Source: PALSA-1004 sp963804885 (GTDB lineage: Bacteria > Pseudomonadota > Gammaproteobacteria > Burkholderiales > SG8-41). Taken from it: a stretch of DNA of 64,000 bases. Position numbers and translations under genes: made by a program. Every line of letters starts with the position of its first letter. Positions within the stretch are counted from its first letter, which is position 1. The notes below the pieces were generated by a model that saw only the letters and a program-made list of their open reading frames with translations, was not told where the DNA came from and ran no database searches. Below are positions 32,903 through 40,330 of the stretch, in pieces. Location: the NCBI GenBank assembly GCA_963804885.1, contig CAWDSF010000012.1, positions 62,001 through 126,000 of the forward strand, read 5' to 3'.

Positions 32903-32992
32903 TGCTGCCTCATCATTGTTTGTATTGTAGTGTCTTTCGCGGGCTCGCAGATGATTGACCTGAACTAACAGGCCGAAAGTGCTCCCATGGTT

Positions 32993-33013
32993 AAATATAC
33001 GATTGATATATCT
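32993..33013. promoter_or_regulatory. AT-rich imperfect palindrome related to the one at 38231
   Basis: AAATATAC and ATATATCT arms flank GATTG. The right arm plus AAAGG closely matches the palindrome at 38231-38251. It sits in the 136-bp space between the DnaJ-type gene's stop and the response-regulator start (32902, minus strand), so it is upstream of the regulator. Possible operator. Confidence 0.4.
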
Positions 33014-33038
33014 AAAGGTTTACACGAAGATTAATTAT

Positions 33039-33905
33039 TCAAAACTCTGTAGCCGCTAACGGTAATTGCCTTAAGTTGCCGTCTTTAACTCGTGCAAGCG
33101 TTATTTCATTGCCGAGAAGTTTAGATCCTTCTATTTTCTTGAATTCCAATATCGCGTCCAATTTCGAGTAATTTGTCATTGGGCCGAAGAGAATGGCATG
33201 GCCATACCAAGTTTGACCTGAGGCGATCCTGGCATTGTAGTTTCCGACAGGGACCGTTACTTCTGCCGTTTGACCCGCACCGATAAAAACGCTCATGACC
33301 TCGGCCCGTCCCTGACCCGGATCAGCTTCAGCAGGGCGTTGACATCCAGTGAGTTGATTACTCTGAAGGTAGGGCTCCTGGCGAGGTTGTAATGCTGTCG
33401 ATCCGCGAAACGGGTGACGCCACTTTCAGGCAGCGGCTTTTTCATGCTGTCGAGAGTTCCGGCTTCTGCTGCGGCAACCGCAGCGGCCTTTTCCGCCTCG
33501 ATGCCTCGCCGTTCTAACCTGGCCTTTTCAGCCTCGGCGGCAACGATGCCATGGCGGTAAATCCCGGCAGCAATCAAACCGGCAAATAACAATAGCAACA
33601 GTGATTGATAGGCGAACCGCTTATTGAAAAAATCCGCGATAGGCTTTAGCATCACCAGTTTTGGAAGCAGTTTCAACAGGAGGTTTGGCACTATTCGCAC
33701 CATATTGTTGCCGCATGTTTTCATCTGAAAGTGCTGCGTACACGGCTTGCAGGTTTTGAAACTGTGTCGTCGTGTCCCGCTGCGGATTTCGGTCCGGATG
33801 CAGGTCCATAACCAATGCTCGATAGGCGTCTCTTATCGCTGACGCCGAAGCATCGGGCGGCACACCGAGTGTTTTGTAATAGCCCTTGGGGTCTCTATCG
33901 TTCAC
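33039..33905 (-). CDS. DnaJ-domain membrane protein with conserved C-terminal domain; two frame breaks
   Basis: The protein starts at ATG 33905 with a J domain: DPKGYYKTLGVPPDASASAI and VMDLHPDRNPQRDTTTQF with the HPD tripeptide that stimulates Hsp70 ATPase. One extra T in the minus-strand T6 run (33627-33632) breaks the frame. The continuation has a single membrane helix (AYQSLLLLLFAGLIAAGIY), then an Ala/Glu-rich, probably coiled segment (AAEAEKARLERRGIEAEKAA). One missing base near 33310-33318 links it to GQTAEVTVPVGNYNARIASG and QTWYGHAILFGPMTNYSKLD. This C-terminal domain recalls a family of uncharacterised bacterial proteins with a WYG-FGP motif. Corrected length is about 288 residues. 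Its function is unknown; possibly it recruits DnaK to a membrane site. Confidence 0.65.
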
Positions 33906-34003
33906 TATGGCACTACCCCTTGATCTATCCCAGTCTGGAGTTAACTGCTCACCATTATCCAGCTAAGCATAGAGGTCTTGGCGTGTTCTAGAATCTAAAG
34001 GTT

Positions 34004-34324
34004 TTACAATTTTGCCATTGCAGTTCCGCGTACCGAAACGTCAGCTGCGTCGCCGCGCAGGTACAGGATTTCGCCGTCCGGCATTTTCCAGGCCTGCAGC
34101 CAATTCTTGGCCACCATTTCTTCGAGTACCGCGTCGATGTGATCCGGTGCATCCTCATATCCGGTGTCAGGCAGCCACCAGCCGATAATTCCGGCCGCGC
34201 TATCCGCTGCATCGGGATGCTCCCCTACATGACGGAGAATGGCGTCGCGGAGTCTGGCTTTGGCGGCAGCATCGTCATCGGAAAACACATTATTACTACG
34301 AGCGGTTGATGCAATTTCTTTCAA
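34004..34324 (-). CDS. Small conserved hypothetical protein downstream of PEP-CTERM gene
   Basis: A 106-residue protein if started at the TTG at 34324, which has GGAGGAG directly upstream. An ATG at 34345 is the alternative. The TTG is preferred because the truncated paralogue at 35174-35254 has the same GGAGGAG-TTG arrangement. The sequence is acidic and helical: AKARLRDAILRHVGEHPDAA, then GIIGWWLPDTGYEDAPDHID, AVLEEMVAKNWL and MPDGEILYLRG. It looks like a small winged or helical adaptor. No signal peptide or membrane segment is seen. It begins 26 bp after the PEP-CTERM stop and is probably co-translated. Function unknown. Confidence 0.6.
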   Translation of the reverse strand: MKEIASTARSNNVFSDDDAAAKARLRDAILRHVGEHPDAADSAAGIIGWWLPDTGYEDAPDHIDAVLEEMVAKNWLQAWKMPDGEILYLRGDAADVSVRGTAMAKL

Positions 34325-34350
34325 GGCTCCTCCAGTTCTCCCCATCAAAC

Positions 34351-35161
34351 TCAGCTCGTTTTGCTTCGGCGACGACGGGCAACAAATCCGATCAGGCCCA
34401 GACCCGCCAAAATCATGGCATACGACTCCGGTTCTGGAACAGCCAGGGCAGTGGGAACAGCCAGGGCAGTGCCATACTGAAAGAAAACGTTGCTGACACC
34501 TGTGGCCACGTTAAAGCCCGCCGGCAACGCGCCCAGCACAAACGTCACTTGATTTTGTATCAGCGCGTCATTGTTCAACCCACCATTGCCTGTAGCGGGG
34601 TTGTCTCCAGCCGACGTGATGCCGAATTGACCGCCGGCTACGGCAGTGGGACCTTGCAAATTAGGGCCATTGAAGTTTGCGCTGCCGAACAGCCCCAAGC
34701 CGGCGCTGGATATCCCTTGATGCGCCCCCAGTGGTGCACCCACCAGGCCACTCGCGTACGCCCACTCGCCGCCAACGTTGCCGGCTATAGGCGCTGTGCA
34801 CGAGTTCGCGGCTGTGCAGTTAAGCACTGTGCCAGGTGCGCCGGAAATCAAGGCGGTAATGGGCGACAGGCTCGGGTTTCCGAACAAGTCGAAAAAGATC
34901 GCGGTCAGAATATCTGTCGGGTACTAGTGCATCCGCAACGCTCGTGTTGGTTACGACAACCCGCAGATTGCCGGCGATGGTATCAAACTGGGCTGATGCC
35001 GCGAGCGTCCCGTTGGTTGACGTAACAGTTACCGCTGCACTCGCCGGTTGCGTGGCCGCGATCGTCAAGCCCGCTGCGAGCAGTGTTGCATAACAAACCG
35101 ACGCAATCTTGTTATTAGAAGGTGTCACCCACGTCGCCAAGAATTTCAATTTCGATTTCAT
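34351..35161 (-). CDS. PEP-CTERM sorting-domain surface protein 1; one frame break
   Basis: An exosortase substrate. The ATG at 35161 begins MKSKLKFLATW, followed by a hydrophobic signal segment ATLLAAGLTIAATQPASAA. The mature part starts VTVTSTNGTLAASAQFDTIA. One extra base near 34919-34921 breaks the frame. Without it VVTNTSVADALVP continues as TDILTAIFFDLFGNPSLSPI. The C-terminus has VPEPESYAMILAGLGLIGFV and then ARRRR, the classical PEP motif, membrane helix and basic tail recognised by exosortase (EpsH). No exosortase gene is in the window, which is usual because targets are scattered. Corrected length is about 269 residues. It precedes the small gene at 34004. Confidence 0.8.
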
Positions 35162-35173
35162 AATGATGGTCTT

Positions 35174-35254
35174 TCAGTTATCCGCCACATCCGGGTATTC
35201 CCGGACGTGGCGGAGATTGGCTTCGCGGAGTTCGGTTGATGATTTACCTTCCAA
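35174..35254 (-). pseudogene. Truncated paralogue of the small hypothetical gene at 34004
   Basis: A TTG at 35254 with GGAGGAG just upstream opens 26 codons, ending with ELREANLRHVREYPDVADN. It aligns with RLRDAILRHVGEHPDAADS of the gene at 34004-34324, and nucleotide similarity extends across this block. The reading frame stops where the full-length copy continues. It lies between PEP-CTERM gene 2 and gene 1 exactly where the full copy lies after gene 1, so it looks like the remnant of a tandem module duplication. Confidence 0.6.
35181..35214. promoter_or_regulatory. 15-bp hairpin in the leader of PEP-CTERM gene 1
   Basis: TCCGCCACATCCGGG (35181-35195) and CCCGGACGTGGCGGA (35200-35214) pair with one mismatch around TATT. 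It lies 20-53 nt upstream of the PEP-CTERM start codon and within the truncated small gene. It could act as a leader structure for the downstream start. There is no U-tract. Confidence 0.5.
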
Positions 35255-35282
35255 ACTCCTCCATTTCGACCAGGAAGCTAAC

Positions 35283-35943
35283 TCACATCGCGTTCCGGCG
35301 ACGACGACGGGCAACGAATCCCATCAGCCCGAGGCCGGCGAGCAACATCGCGTAGGTCTCGGGTTCCGGTATGGACGTGGGAGGTAGGCCTGAGCTTACG
35401 TCGACGAGACCGGTTAGACCAGTGGTGCCGCTAAGATGTCGGCGACGAAAATATTGCCGAGGATTCGGACCGGTCAGATCAGCAATCGTCGCGTTGGCCA
35501 CAGGGTAATCCAAGATTGCTGACTGAGTGCCAAGAGCCCCGTTGGCGCGCGTGGTACAGGCGACCCGAACAGGAAATACCCGGTCCCGCCCCATTGAATG
35601 TCCCGGTTTGGGTGACGGGTATCACCGGGGATCGGAGTGACTGAAATGTCCCCAAGCGCGACTCCTGTCCCGTTGAAGTTGAACAGCTGGAAATCAGCAG
35701 CGCCGGTACTTGCCGAACTAGTTGCGTTGTCCAGGTAACGGATATCGACGGTCGCTCCGGTCTGCGTCACCGTCACGGTGCCAAACGGAGCGGTGCCGCA
35801 ACCTCCAGTGCAGTGGTCGCCGTCAGTTGGAAGTGGCTGGCGGATCCGCCGCCTGAGTAACCCCGCTAGTCGGGGACACACTCCCAGTCCTGTCGCGAGA
35901 AGCCGCGGCTACCAATCTAAGGTGGTATAAAAGTAGCTTTCAT
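35283..35943 (-). pseudogene. PEP-CTERM sorting-domain protein 2, heavily frame-broken
   Basis: The ATG at 35943 with AGGAG 9 bp upstream opens MKATFIPP and meets a stop after eight codons. In other frames one can read a signal-like RLLATGLGV region, QAADPPATSN, CGTAPFGTVTVTQTGATVDI, TGAADFQLFNFNGTGVALGD, ILDYPVANATIADLTG and finally IPEPETYAMLLAGLGLMGFV with ARRRRR. The last part is a complete PEP-CTERM sorting signal. At least four to five frame changes are needed. Either this segment was poorly sequenced or the gene is decaying. Its stop is followed 29 bp later by the truncated small gene, repeating the arrangement of PEP-CTERM gene 1. Confidence 0.6.
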
Positions 35944-36120
35944 AATAATAATCTCCTGGTCAAATGCATTAATAATTCGGGTGTTCGGCCAACGCGTGCA
36001 GCGGCGGGGGTCGGTTGACGCATCGCAAATGCGGAGTGCGATCGCCTTCCTCGCTACGCGTAGAATCTTTCGTAATAATAATAAGAAGGTTAGCGCTGCC
36101 GCTTTGCCTGATACCTTCAT
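35917..36120 (-). CDS. Short ORF with strong ribosome site; doubtful
   Basis: A 67-codon frame beginning MKVSGKAAALTFLLLLRKIL, preceded by AAAGGAG 6-7 bp upstream of the ATG at 36120. The N-terminus looks like a signal or membrane segment, but the rest (RRCTRWPNTRIINAFDQEII) has no family resemblance. It overlaps the start of PEP-CTERM gene 2. It may be the start of a gene disrupted by an indel. Confidence 0.3.
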   Translation of the reverse strand: MKVSGKAAALTFLLLLRKILRVARKAIALRICDASTDPRRCTRWPNTRIINAFDQEIIIMKATFIPP

Positions 36121-36541
36121 GCCGGATCTCCTTTTGTAAATGCCACTGGTATATGCCACGGTTAGCTACATCGATATCGGCCACGTCTGCCTCACACATC
36201 AAGCGCAGCGGTGCCACACATCTCTGTTACGCAAGCGCTGTGCCAGCGTAGGCGTATGCATTAAGTGCTTGATGGAAAACGAATTGCCAATTCTCGCCGC
36301 AAGCCGCGCTGGGTCGCGGACAACCCGGTGCCGGCGGTATAGATGTGGCGTGGAGCGAGTAGGCATCGGACTTTGTAGCTGCTGCGCGCGAACGACCGCA
36401 CATGGGTGTTCCCAACCCCATGCGTGGAAGCAGCGATCACGCTGCTTCCAAGAGAGGACCAGGAGCGGACCGAAGAACGGATAGCCCTGCGCCGCGCGCG
36501 CAGCGCGCAGCGCGGATTACCGCGTTAGCGAGGCCAGGCGG
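36121..36541. other. Spacer with hairpins, no gene
   Basis: A 421-bp region between the short ORF and the sigma-54 activator gene. Apart from the 11-bp hairpin at 36425-36450 and a GCGC-rich palindromic patch at about 36490-36515, I see no coding or RNA signal. Confidence 0.5.
36425..36450. terminator. Perfect 11-bp hairpin downstream of the sigma-54 activator
   Basis: TGGAAGCAGCG (36425-36435) and CGCTGCTTCCA (36440-36450) flank ATCA. It lies about 90 bp past the stop of the minus-strand activator gene. It has no U-tract, so a role as transcript end or stabiliser is a guess. Confidence 0.4.
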
Positions 36542-37492
36542 CTATGGGTGGGAAGGAAACTTGCGAATGCTGTACTTCTTGAGCAGGCGGCCGAGATGCC
36601 GGCGTTCGGTCCCGCTTATCCGTGCGGCGGCTGATACGTTGCCGTTGGCCTGCTCGAGCAGCCGCATCAGGAAGCGGCCCTCAAACTCCGTGATCGCACG
36701 GCTCTTGGCGCTCTTGTAATTTAACGCGCTACCGGTTTCCGCAATGTCCGAGGCGAGCAATTCATTGGGGGCGGGAATGGAGATTTGCGCGCCTTCAGCC
36801 AGCAGAAACTCTCGAATCACGAGATTTTCGAGTTCACGGATGTTGCCCGGCCACGTGTAACGCTCAAACCAGGCCAGCGTCGCGGCATCGAGCGGCCTCG
36901 CCGGCTTGCCGAAACGCTCGCTGCCGGCCTTGATGAAATGATCGGCAAGCAAGGCGATATCGCCGCGCCGTGATCGCAGCTCCGGCATCCGCAGGTACAG
37001 CAGCTTGAGGCGATAGAGCAGGTCGAGGCGGAATTCGCCGATCTTTGTTTGCTGATCGAGGTTGCAGTTGCTGGCGGCGATGATGCGCACGTCGGCTTCC
37101 TGCTCGGAGCGGCCTCCGAGCGGCCGGAAATGGTGATCCTGAATGAAGCGCAATAACGTTACTTGCCCCTTTCGGGTCAGCGCGTCGATTTCGTCGAGAA
37201 ACAGCGTTCCTCCGTTTGCCAGTGCAGCCAGTCCAACCTGGTCGTCACGCGCGTCGGTAAACGCGCCGCGGCGATGACCGAACAGTTCGTTCTCGATCAG
37301 GGAATCGGGAACCGCGCCGCAGTTTATGGGAACGAACGGACCGCCGCGCCGGCTTCCTCCGTAATGAATGGCGCGGGCGGCGAGCTCCTTGCCAGTGCCT
37401 GTCTCGCCTTCGATTAGCACAGGCGCGTCGAAAGCCGCTATTTTGTCGATCAGCGCCTGAACCGCGAAAAATGCTTCCGACTGGCCGATCAT
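36542..37492 (-). CDS. Sigma-54-dependent transcriptional activator without N-terminal sensor domain
   Basis: A 316-residue AAA+ enhancer-binding protein that opens RNA polymerase-sigma-54 promoters. It begins directly at the AAA+ domain (MIGQSEAFFAVQALIDKIAA). Walker A is GETGTGKE at 29-36. The sigma-54 contact loop reads GAFTDA (76-81) instead of GAFTGA. Walker B is GTLFLDEIDAL, and WPGNIRELENLVIREF follows. The C-terminus has a Fis-type helix-turn-helix, QANGNVSAAARISGTERRHL. The length and layout resemble PspF (325 residues). An in-frame stop lies a few codons before the ATG, so no sensor domain is hidden in the same frame. It could control nearby PEP-CTERM or protease genes; this is inference. 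Confidence 0.85.
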   Translation of the reverse strand: MIGQSEAFFAVQALIDKIAAFDAPVLIEGETGTGKELAARAIHYGGSRRGGPFVPINCGAVPDSLIENELFGHRRGAFTDARDDQVGLAALANGGTLFLDEIDALTRKGQVTLLRFIQDHHFRPLGGRSEQEADVRIIAASNCNLDQQTKIGEFRLDLLYRLKLLYLRMPELRSRRGDIALLADHFIKAGSERFGKPARPLDAATLAWFERYTWPGNIRELENLVIREFLLAEGAQISIPAPNELLASDIAETGSALNYKSAKSRAITEFEGRFLMRLLEQANGNVSAAARISGTERRHLGRLLKKYSIRKFPSHP

Positions 37493-37996
37493 CGTCGCGC
37501 GTGGTCAGCTGCTATTGGATGAAGGCGAACGGCGAAGTCCGTCATGCGCAGTCCAGCGAAGGTGCATGTCCTCTCGCCGGCAGCTAGAAGGCAGAAAATT
37601 CGCCGCAGTTTCAGCCGCGATGAGACGACCGCTGCAGGTAACCCGCTGTCGACGTGCGCGGACGATCGAAGACTTTACATCGAGCTCGCCAGAACAATCC
37701 GAAGGCTGCCGTACTCTGCTGTTAACAACGGTCTCAAAACGCGTCCTCTGTCCCGATATACCGATGAAGTTGCCAAGCCCATCCAGGCTCGACAGCGCAA
37801 TTCCCGACAGCGCAATTTCCCGTGCTGTTGTTTCAACAATATAGCCTCAAAGTGATGAGGCTCAAGGGTCAATTCAACTAGGTTGCCGTTCCAATACGAG
37901 CATTTTCTTATGGGAGGTTTGTACGTACCGCTTGCCCGGACATTTGGATCAGGACAAACGTGCGTTCCTGTGGAGCTGTTTTAATTGTTTTTGGAT

Positions 37997-38016
37997 TTCT
38001 GGCGGAGAGAGTGGGA
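37997..38016. repeat. Direct copy of the tRNA-Ser 3' end (att-like)
   Basis: Twenty bases are identical to 44502-44521, which cover the CCA end, discriminator and acceptor/T-stem side of the minus-strand tRNA-Ser plus three flanking bases. Same orientation, 6.5 kb apart. This is the geometry left by integration of an element at a tRNA 3' end. Identity ends sharply on both sides. Confidence 0.65.
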
Positions 38017-38065
38017 CTGCCAGGGCGATAGACAAGACCTGACCCCTATTGAATGAGATCCCATT

Positions 38066-38086
38066 CCGCTTTTGACCCAAAAGCGG
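38066..38086. repeat. Perfect 9-bp hairpin CCGCTTTTG / CAAAAGCGG
   Basis: Arms at 38066-38074 and 38078-38086 flank ACC. Similar short palindromes with AAGCGGACATT flanks occur in intergenic DNA of other proteobacteria, from memory. No U-tract follows on either strand. It lies just inside the tRNA-like repeat. Confidence 0.45.
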
Positions 38087-38230
38087 ACATTTAGCCGTGA
38101 GAGTCTGCGGATATGTTCACAAAAAAACACTTCAATTAACGCACACAATGCAATCCCATAATTTCGCATCATAATGGACAGTGCAAATCCTAGAAATGCA
38201 ATATGTGAGCCGCGATAATCGCAAATTACA

Positions 38231-38251
38231 AGATATATGATTCATATATCT
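38231..38251. promoter_or_regulatory. Perfect palindrome AGATATAT-N5-ATATATCT
   Basis: Eight-base arms at 38231-38238 and 38244-38251 flank GATTC. The half-site matches the GATATA repeats at 30024-30096 and the palindrome at 32993-33013. It lies about 740 bp upstream of the sigma-54 activator and 110 bp beyond the aroE stop. Confidence 0.45.
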
Positions 38252-38361
38252 ATAGGATTATTCGGGACGTTATCTATGCAGTTAAGCAAGCCCTGTGCAT
38301 TTCGAATGTTGCGTCGCGCGCATGTCCGCCATTCCCACCCGTGCGATGCGAGCTAAAAACG

Positions 38362-39198
38362 TTACGATTCCATGGATTTAAAGTGGCGGAGCATACGATC
38401 GACGTCAGGGTCAATTCCCGTAAACAACTTGAACGCGCCCGCGGCCTGAAACACCGCCATTCCGCTGCCATCCGCCGTGCGACAGCCTTTGCTTCGCGCT
38501 ACTTTTAAAAGTGCGGTTTCCAGGGGCACATAAACTATTTCGGCCACCCAGTGGCGGGAATGCAATAGCGCCGCCGGCAACGGCAAGCCGGGAAGCTTCG
38601 ACATCCCTGTAGGAGTGCAATGGATCAGCCCATCCGCGTCGCCCATTGCCGCAGGCAGGTTTTCGCCGTATTGCGCCCCCGGTGCCAGTTTCACTGCGAG
38701 TTCCATCGCCTTGGCGGGATTGACATCGAAAATCGTCAGTTGCCTGATGCCCAGGTCGGCAATGGCGGCGCGTGCGACCGCGGCGCCCGCTCCGCCGGCG
38801 CCGAGCTGGACTGCCCGCTCGACCTTCACGCCTGCGAGCGCGCGGCGGAACCCCGCGGCGAAACCCGTGGAATCGGTGTTATAGCCGATGCGCCTGCCGT
38901 GCTTCAGCAGGACGGTATTCACGGCGCCAATCGCGCGGGCGTCTGCAGAAAGCTCATGCAAGAGCGGCAGGATCGCCTGCTTGCAGGGGTAGGTAATATT
39001 GAGCCCTGTGTAACCCAGGCGCTCCGCGTCAGCCAACAACTCCGGCAGCGCTTCCACGCCGACCTTCAACTCGTCGAGGTCGAACTTCTTGTAGACGCAG
39101 TGCAGACCGTGAGCCGCTGCTTCCTGCTCGTGCAGGCGCGGCGTGTGCGAACCCTGGATTCCCGACCCAATCAGCCCGCAGAAGATCGAATCCGCCAT
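38362..39198 (-). CDS. aroE: Shikimate/quinate dehydrogenase family protein
   Basis: An NAD(P)-dependent enzyme converting shikimate and 3-dehydroshikimate (or quinate and 3-dehydroquinate). From ATG 39198 it has 278 residues, beginning MADSIFCGLIGSGIQGSHTP. The substrate-site motif SHTPRLHEQEA replaces the usual SxSP. LNITYPCKQAILPLL carries the catalytic Lys, IGAVNTVLLKHGRRIGYNTD follows, and the nucleotide site is QLGAGGAGAAVARA. An alternative ATG at 39273 would overlap aroQ by 26 bp. It is the last gene of the minus-strand aromatic-acid cluster. Its catabolic context, with pcaHG and a TRAP transporter, suggests shikimate/quinate use rather than biosynthesis. Confidence 0.82.
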   Translation of the reverse strand: MADSIFCGLIGSGIQGSHTPRLHEQEAAAHGLHCVYKKFDLDELKVGVEALPELLADAERLGYTGLNITYPCKQAILPLLHELSADARAIGAVNTVLLKHGRRIGYNTDSTGFAAGFRRALAGVKVERAVQLGAGGAGAAVARAAIADLGIRQLTIFDVNPAKAMELAVKLAPGAQYGENLPAAMGDADGLIHCTPTGMSKLPGLPLPAALLHSRHWVAEIVYVPLETALLKVARSKGCRTADGSGMAVFQAAGAFKLFTGIDPDVDRMLRHFKSMES

Positions 39199-39247
39199 GA
39201 CTAGTCGATCGGCGCCCGCATCGGTGAGCCGTTGAAGCCGGGCATGT

Positions 39248-39706
39248 TCATTTACGGGCTTTTTTTGCAGCATGTGCGCCCAACCTACGCACCATCGCCG
39301 CCACTGCCGTCGGATAGCCGTCTGCCCCGAGTCCCATCATGACCGCAGTGGCAACTTTGGAAATCAGCGAGTCGTGATAAATCTCTTCGCGGCGGTGGAC
39401 GTTGGTGATGTGCAACTCGAAGATCGGTCCCGGAAACATTTTCAAGGCATCGAGTATGGGGATAGACCTGAAGGTGAGGCCCGCCGCATTGATGACTATG
39501 CCCGCGCCCCGGTCGATCGCCTCATGAATCCAGTCGATGAGCTCGTGTTCGGCGTTCGACTGCCGGAATTGCAGCGGGTGGCCGTCCGCGGCTTTGCGGC
39601 ACATCGTCTCGATCTCCGCGAGCGTCGTGGTGCCGTAGATCTCGGGCTCGCGCTTGCCAAGTCTGTTCAGGTTGGGGCCGTTGAGAACGTAGATTGCTTT
39701 GGTCAT
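39248..39706 (-). CDS. aroQ: 3-dehydroquinate dehydratase, type II
   Basis: Interconverts 3-dehydroquinate and 3-dehydroshikimate. The 152-residue size is typical of the type II dodecamer. It begins MTKAIYVLNGPNLNRLGKRE with the catalytic YVLNGPNLNRLG. EIYGTTTLAEIE, QSNAEHELIDWIHEA with the catalytic Glu/His region, NAAGLTFRSIPILDAL, ELHITNVHRREEIYHDSLIS and GLGADGYPTAVAA are all present. An AAGGA site lies 6 bp upstream of the ATG. The start overlaps the preceding gene's stop as ATGA, so translation is coupled. Next to aroE and pcaHG it probably serves quinate/shikimate catabolism. Confidence 0.94.
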   Translation of the reverse strand: MTKAIYVLNGPNLNRLGKREPEIYGTTTLAEIETMCRKAADGHPLQFRQSNAEHELIDWIHEAIDRGAGIVINAAGLTFRSIPILDALKMFPGPIFELHITNVHRREEIYHDSLISKVATAVMMGLGADGYPTAVAAMVRRLGAHAAKKARK

Positions 39707-40323
39707 GGCTGGTCCTTGGAAGTAAGGGAATAGGCGGGGCGGTAGAGGCCAACGGTGCATCCGGGTTGCGCGTCTAGCTCGTCGGTCACAACATTCTTCA
39801 CGGCTTCGACATCGTAGCCGCCGACGAGCAGCACCCAGTCTGCGGTCCGGTCGCCGCCGCGGATTTTCTGCTCGGCGGTTTGCGGCGCGCCGGCCATCGG
39901 CTGCGACTCGAGCAAATGTGCGCCGGTCAGGCCCTTGCGCCGCGGTAGAGCGGGCAGCGCTGTCGCCGGCGGCCGGAACCGGACGGTCGCCAGCACCTGC
40001 GGCAATCCGCCGCCCCAGCCCGCCCGCAGCGCGCACAGGCTGCGCACCATGTTGCGATGGTGCGGCATCATCTTGCGCGACCAAGGCGTTGGATTATTCA
40101 GGCGCTCGAGGTATGCCCCGGCGGTGATCGTCTCCAGGCTCGTTACTTCATAAGATACAAAATAGGACGGCTCGCCCGATTCGGCGATCCAGCGCGTGCC
40201 GCGCAGGAAGCCCGGGATGGCGAGACGCTCCGGCATGTGCTCGTGCGTATGCCAGTCCTCGAACTCGGCTTTCATCTCCGGCGAGATGTCCCACCACATG
40301 ACGACTGCAGCCTGACCGAGCAT
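39703..40323 (-). CDS. Conserved hypothetical protein, dimeric alpha/beta-barrel-like
   Basis: 206 residues, no signal peptide. The N-terminal half has AAVVMWWDISPEMKAEFEDW, then HTHEHMPERLAIPGFLRGTR. A compact ferredoxin-like barrel with a WHTHEHMPERL motif is typical of EthD/stress-responsive dimeric barrel proteins. The second half (QVLATVRFRPPATALPALPR and DWVLLVGGYDVEAVKNVVTD) may be a second barrel unit. It lies between the TRAP permease dctM (7 bp gap) and aroQ (ATGA overlap), so it is part of the aromatic-acid operon. A ring-modifying or substrate-binding helper role is only an inference from context. Confidence 0.65.
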   Translation of the reverse strand: MLGQAAVVMWWDISPEMKAEFEDWHTHEHMPERLAIPGFLRGTRWIAESGEPSYFVSYEVTSLETITAGAYLERLNNPTPWSRKMMPHHRNMVRSLCALRAGWGGGLPQVLATVRFRPPATALPALPRRKGLTGAHLLESQPMAGAPQTAEQKIRGGDRTADWVLLVGGYDVEAVKNVVTDELDAQPGCTVGLYRPAYSLTSKDQP

Positions 40324-40330
40324 GTGAGCC

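Larger units (their letters stand above)
37493..38361. other. 869-bp spacer at the junction of the accessory stretch and the aromatic-acid cluster
   Basis: No credible gene was found. It contains the 20-bp copy of the tRNA-Ser 3' end (37997-38016), a 9-bp perfect hairpin (38066-38086) and an AT-rich palindrome (38231-38251). The base composition is lower in GC than in the flanking genes. Confidence 0.6.

Noticed and set aside
37981..38172. 63-codon minus-strand frame
   Set aside because: Runs through the tRNA-like repeat and the hairpin, with no ribosome site or family pattern.
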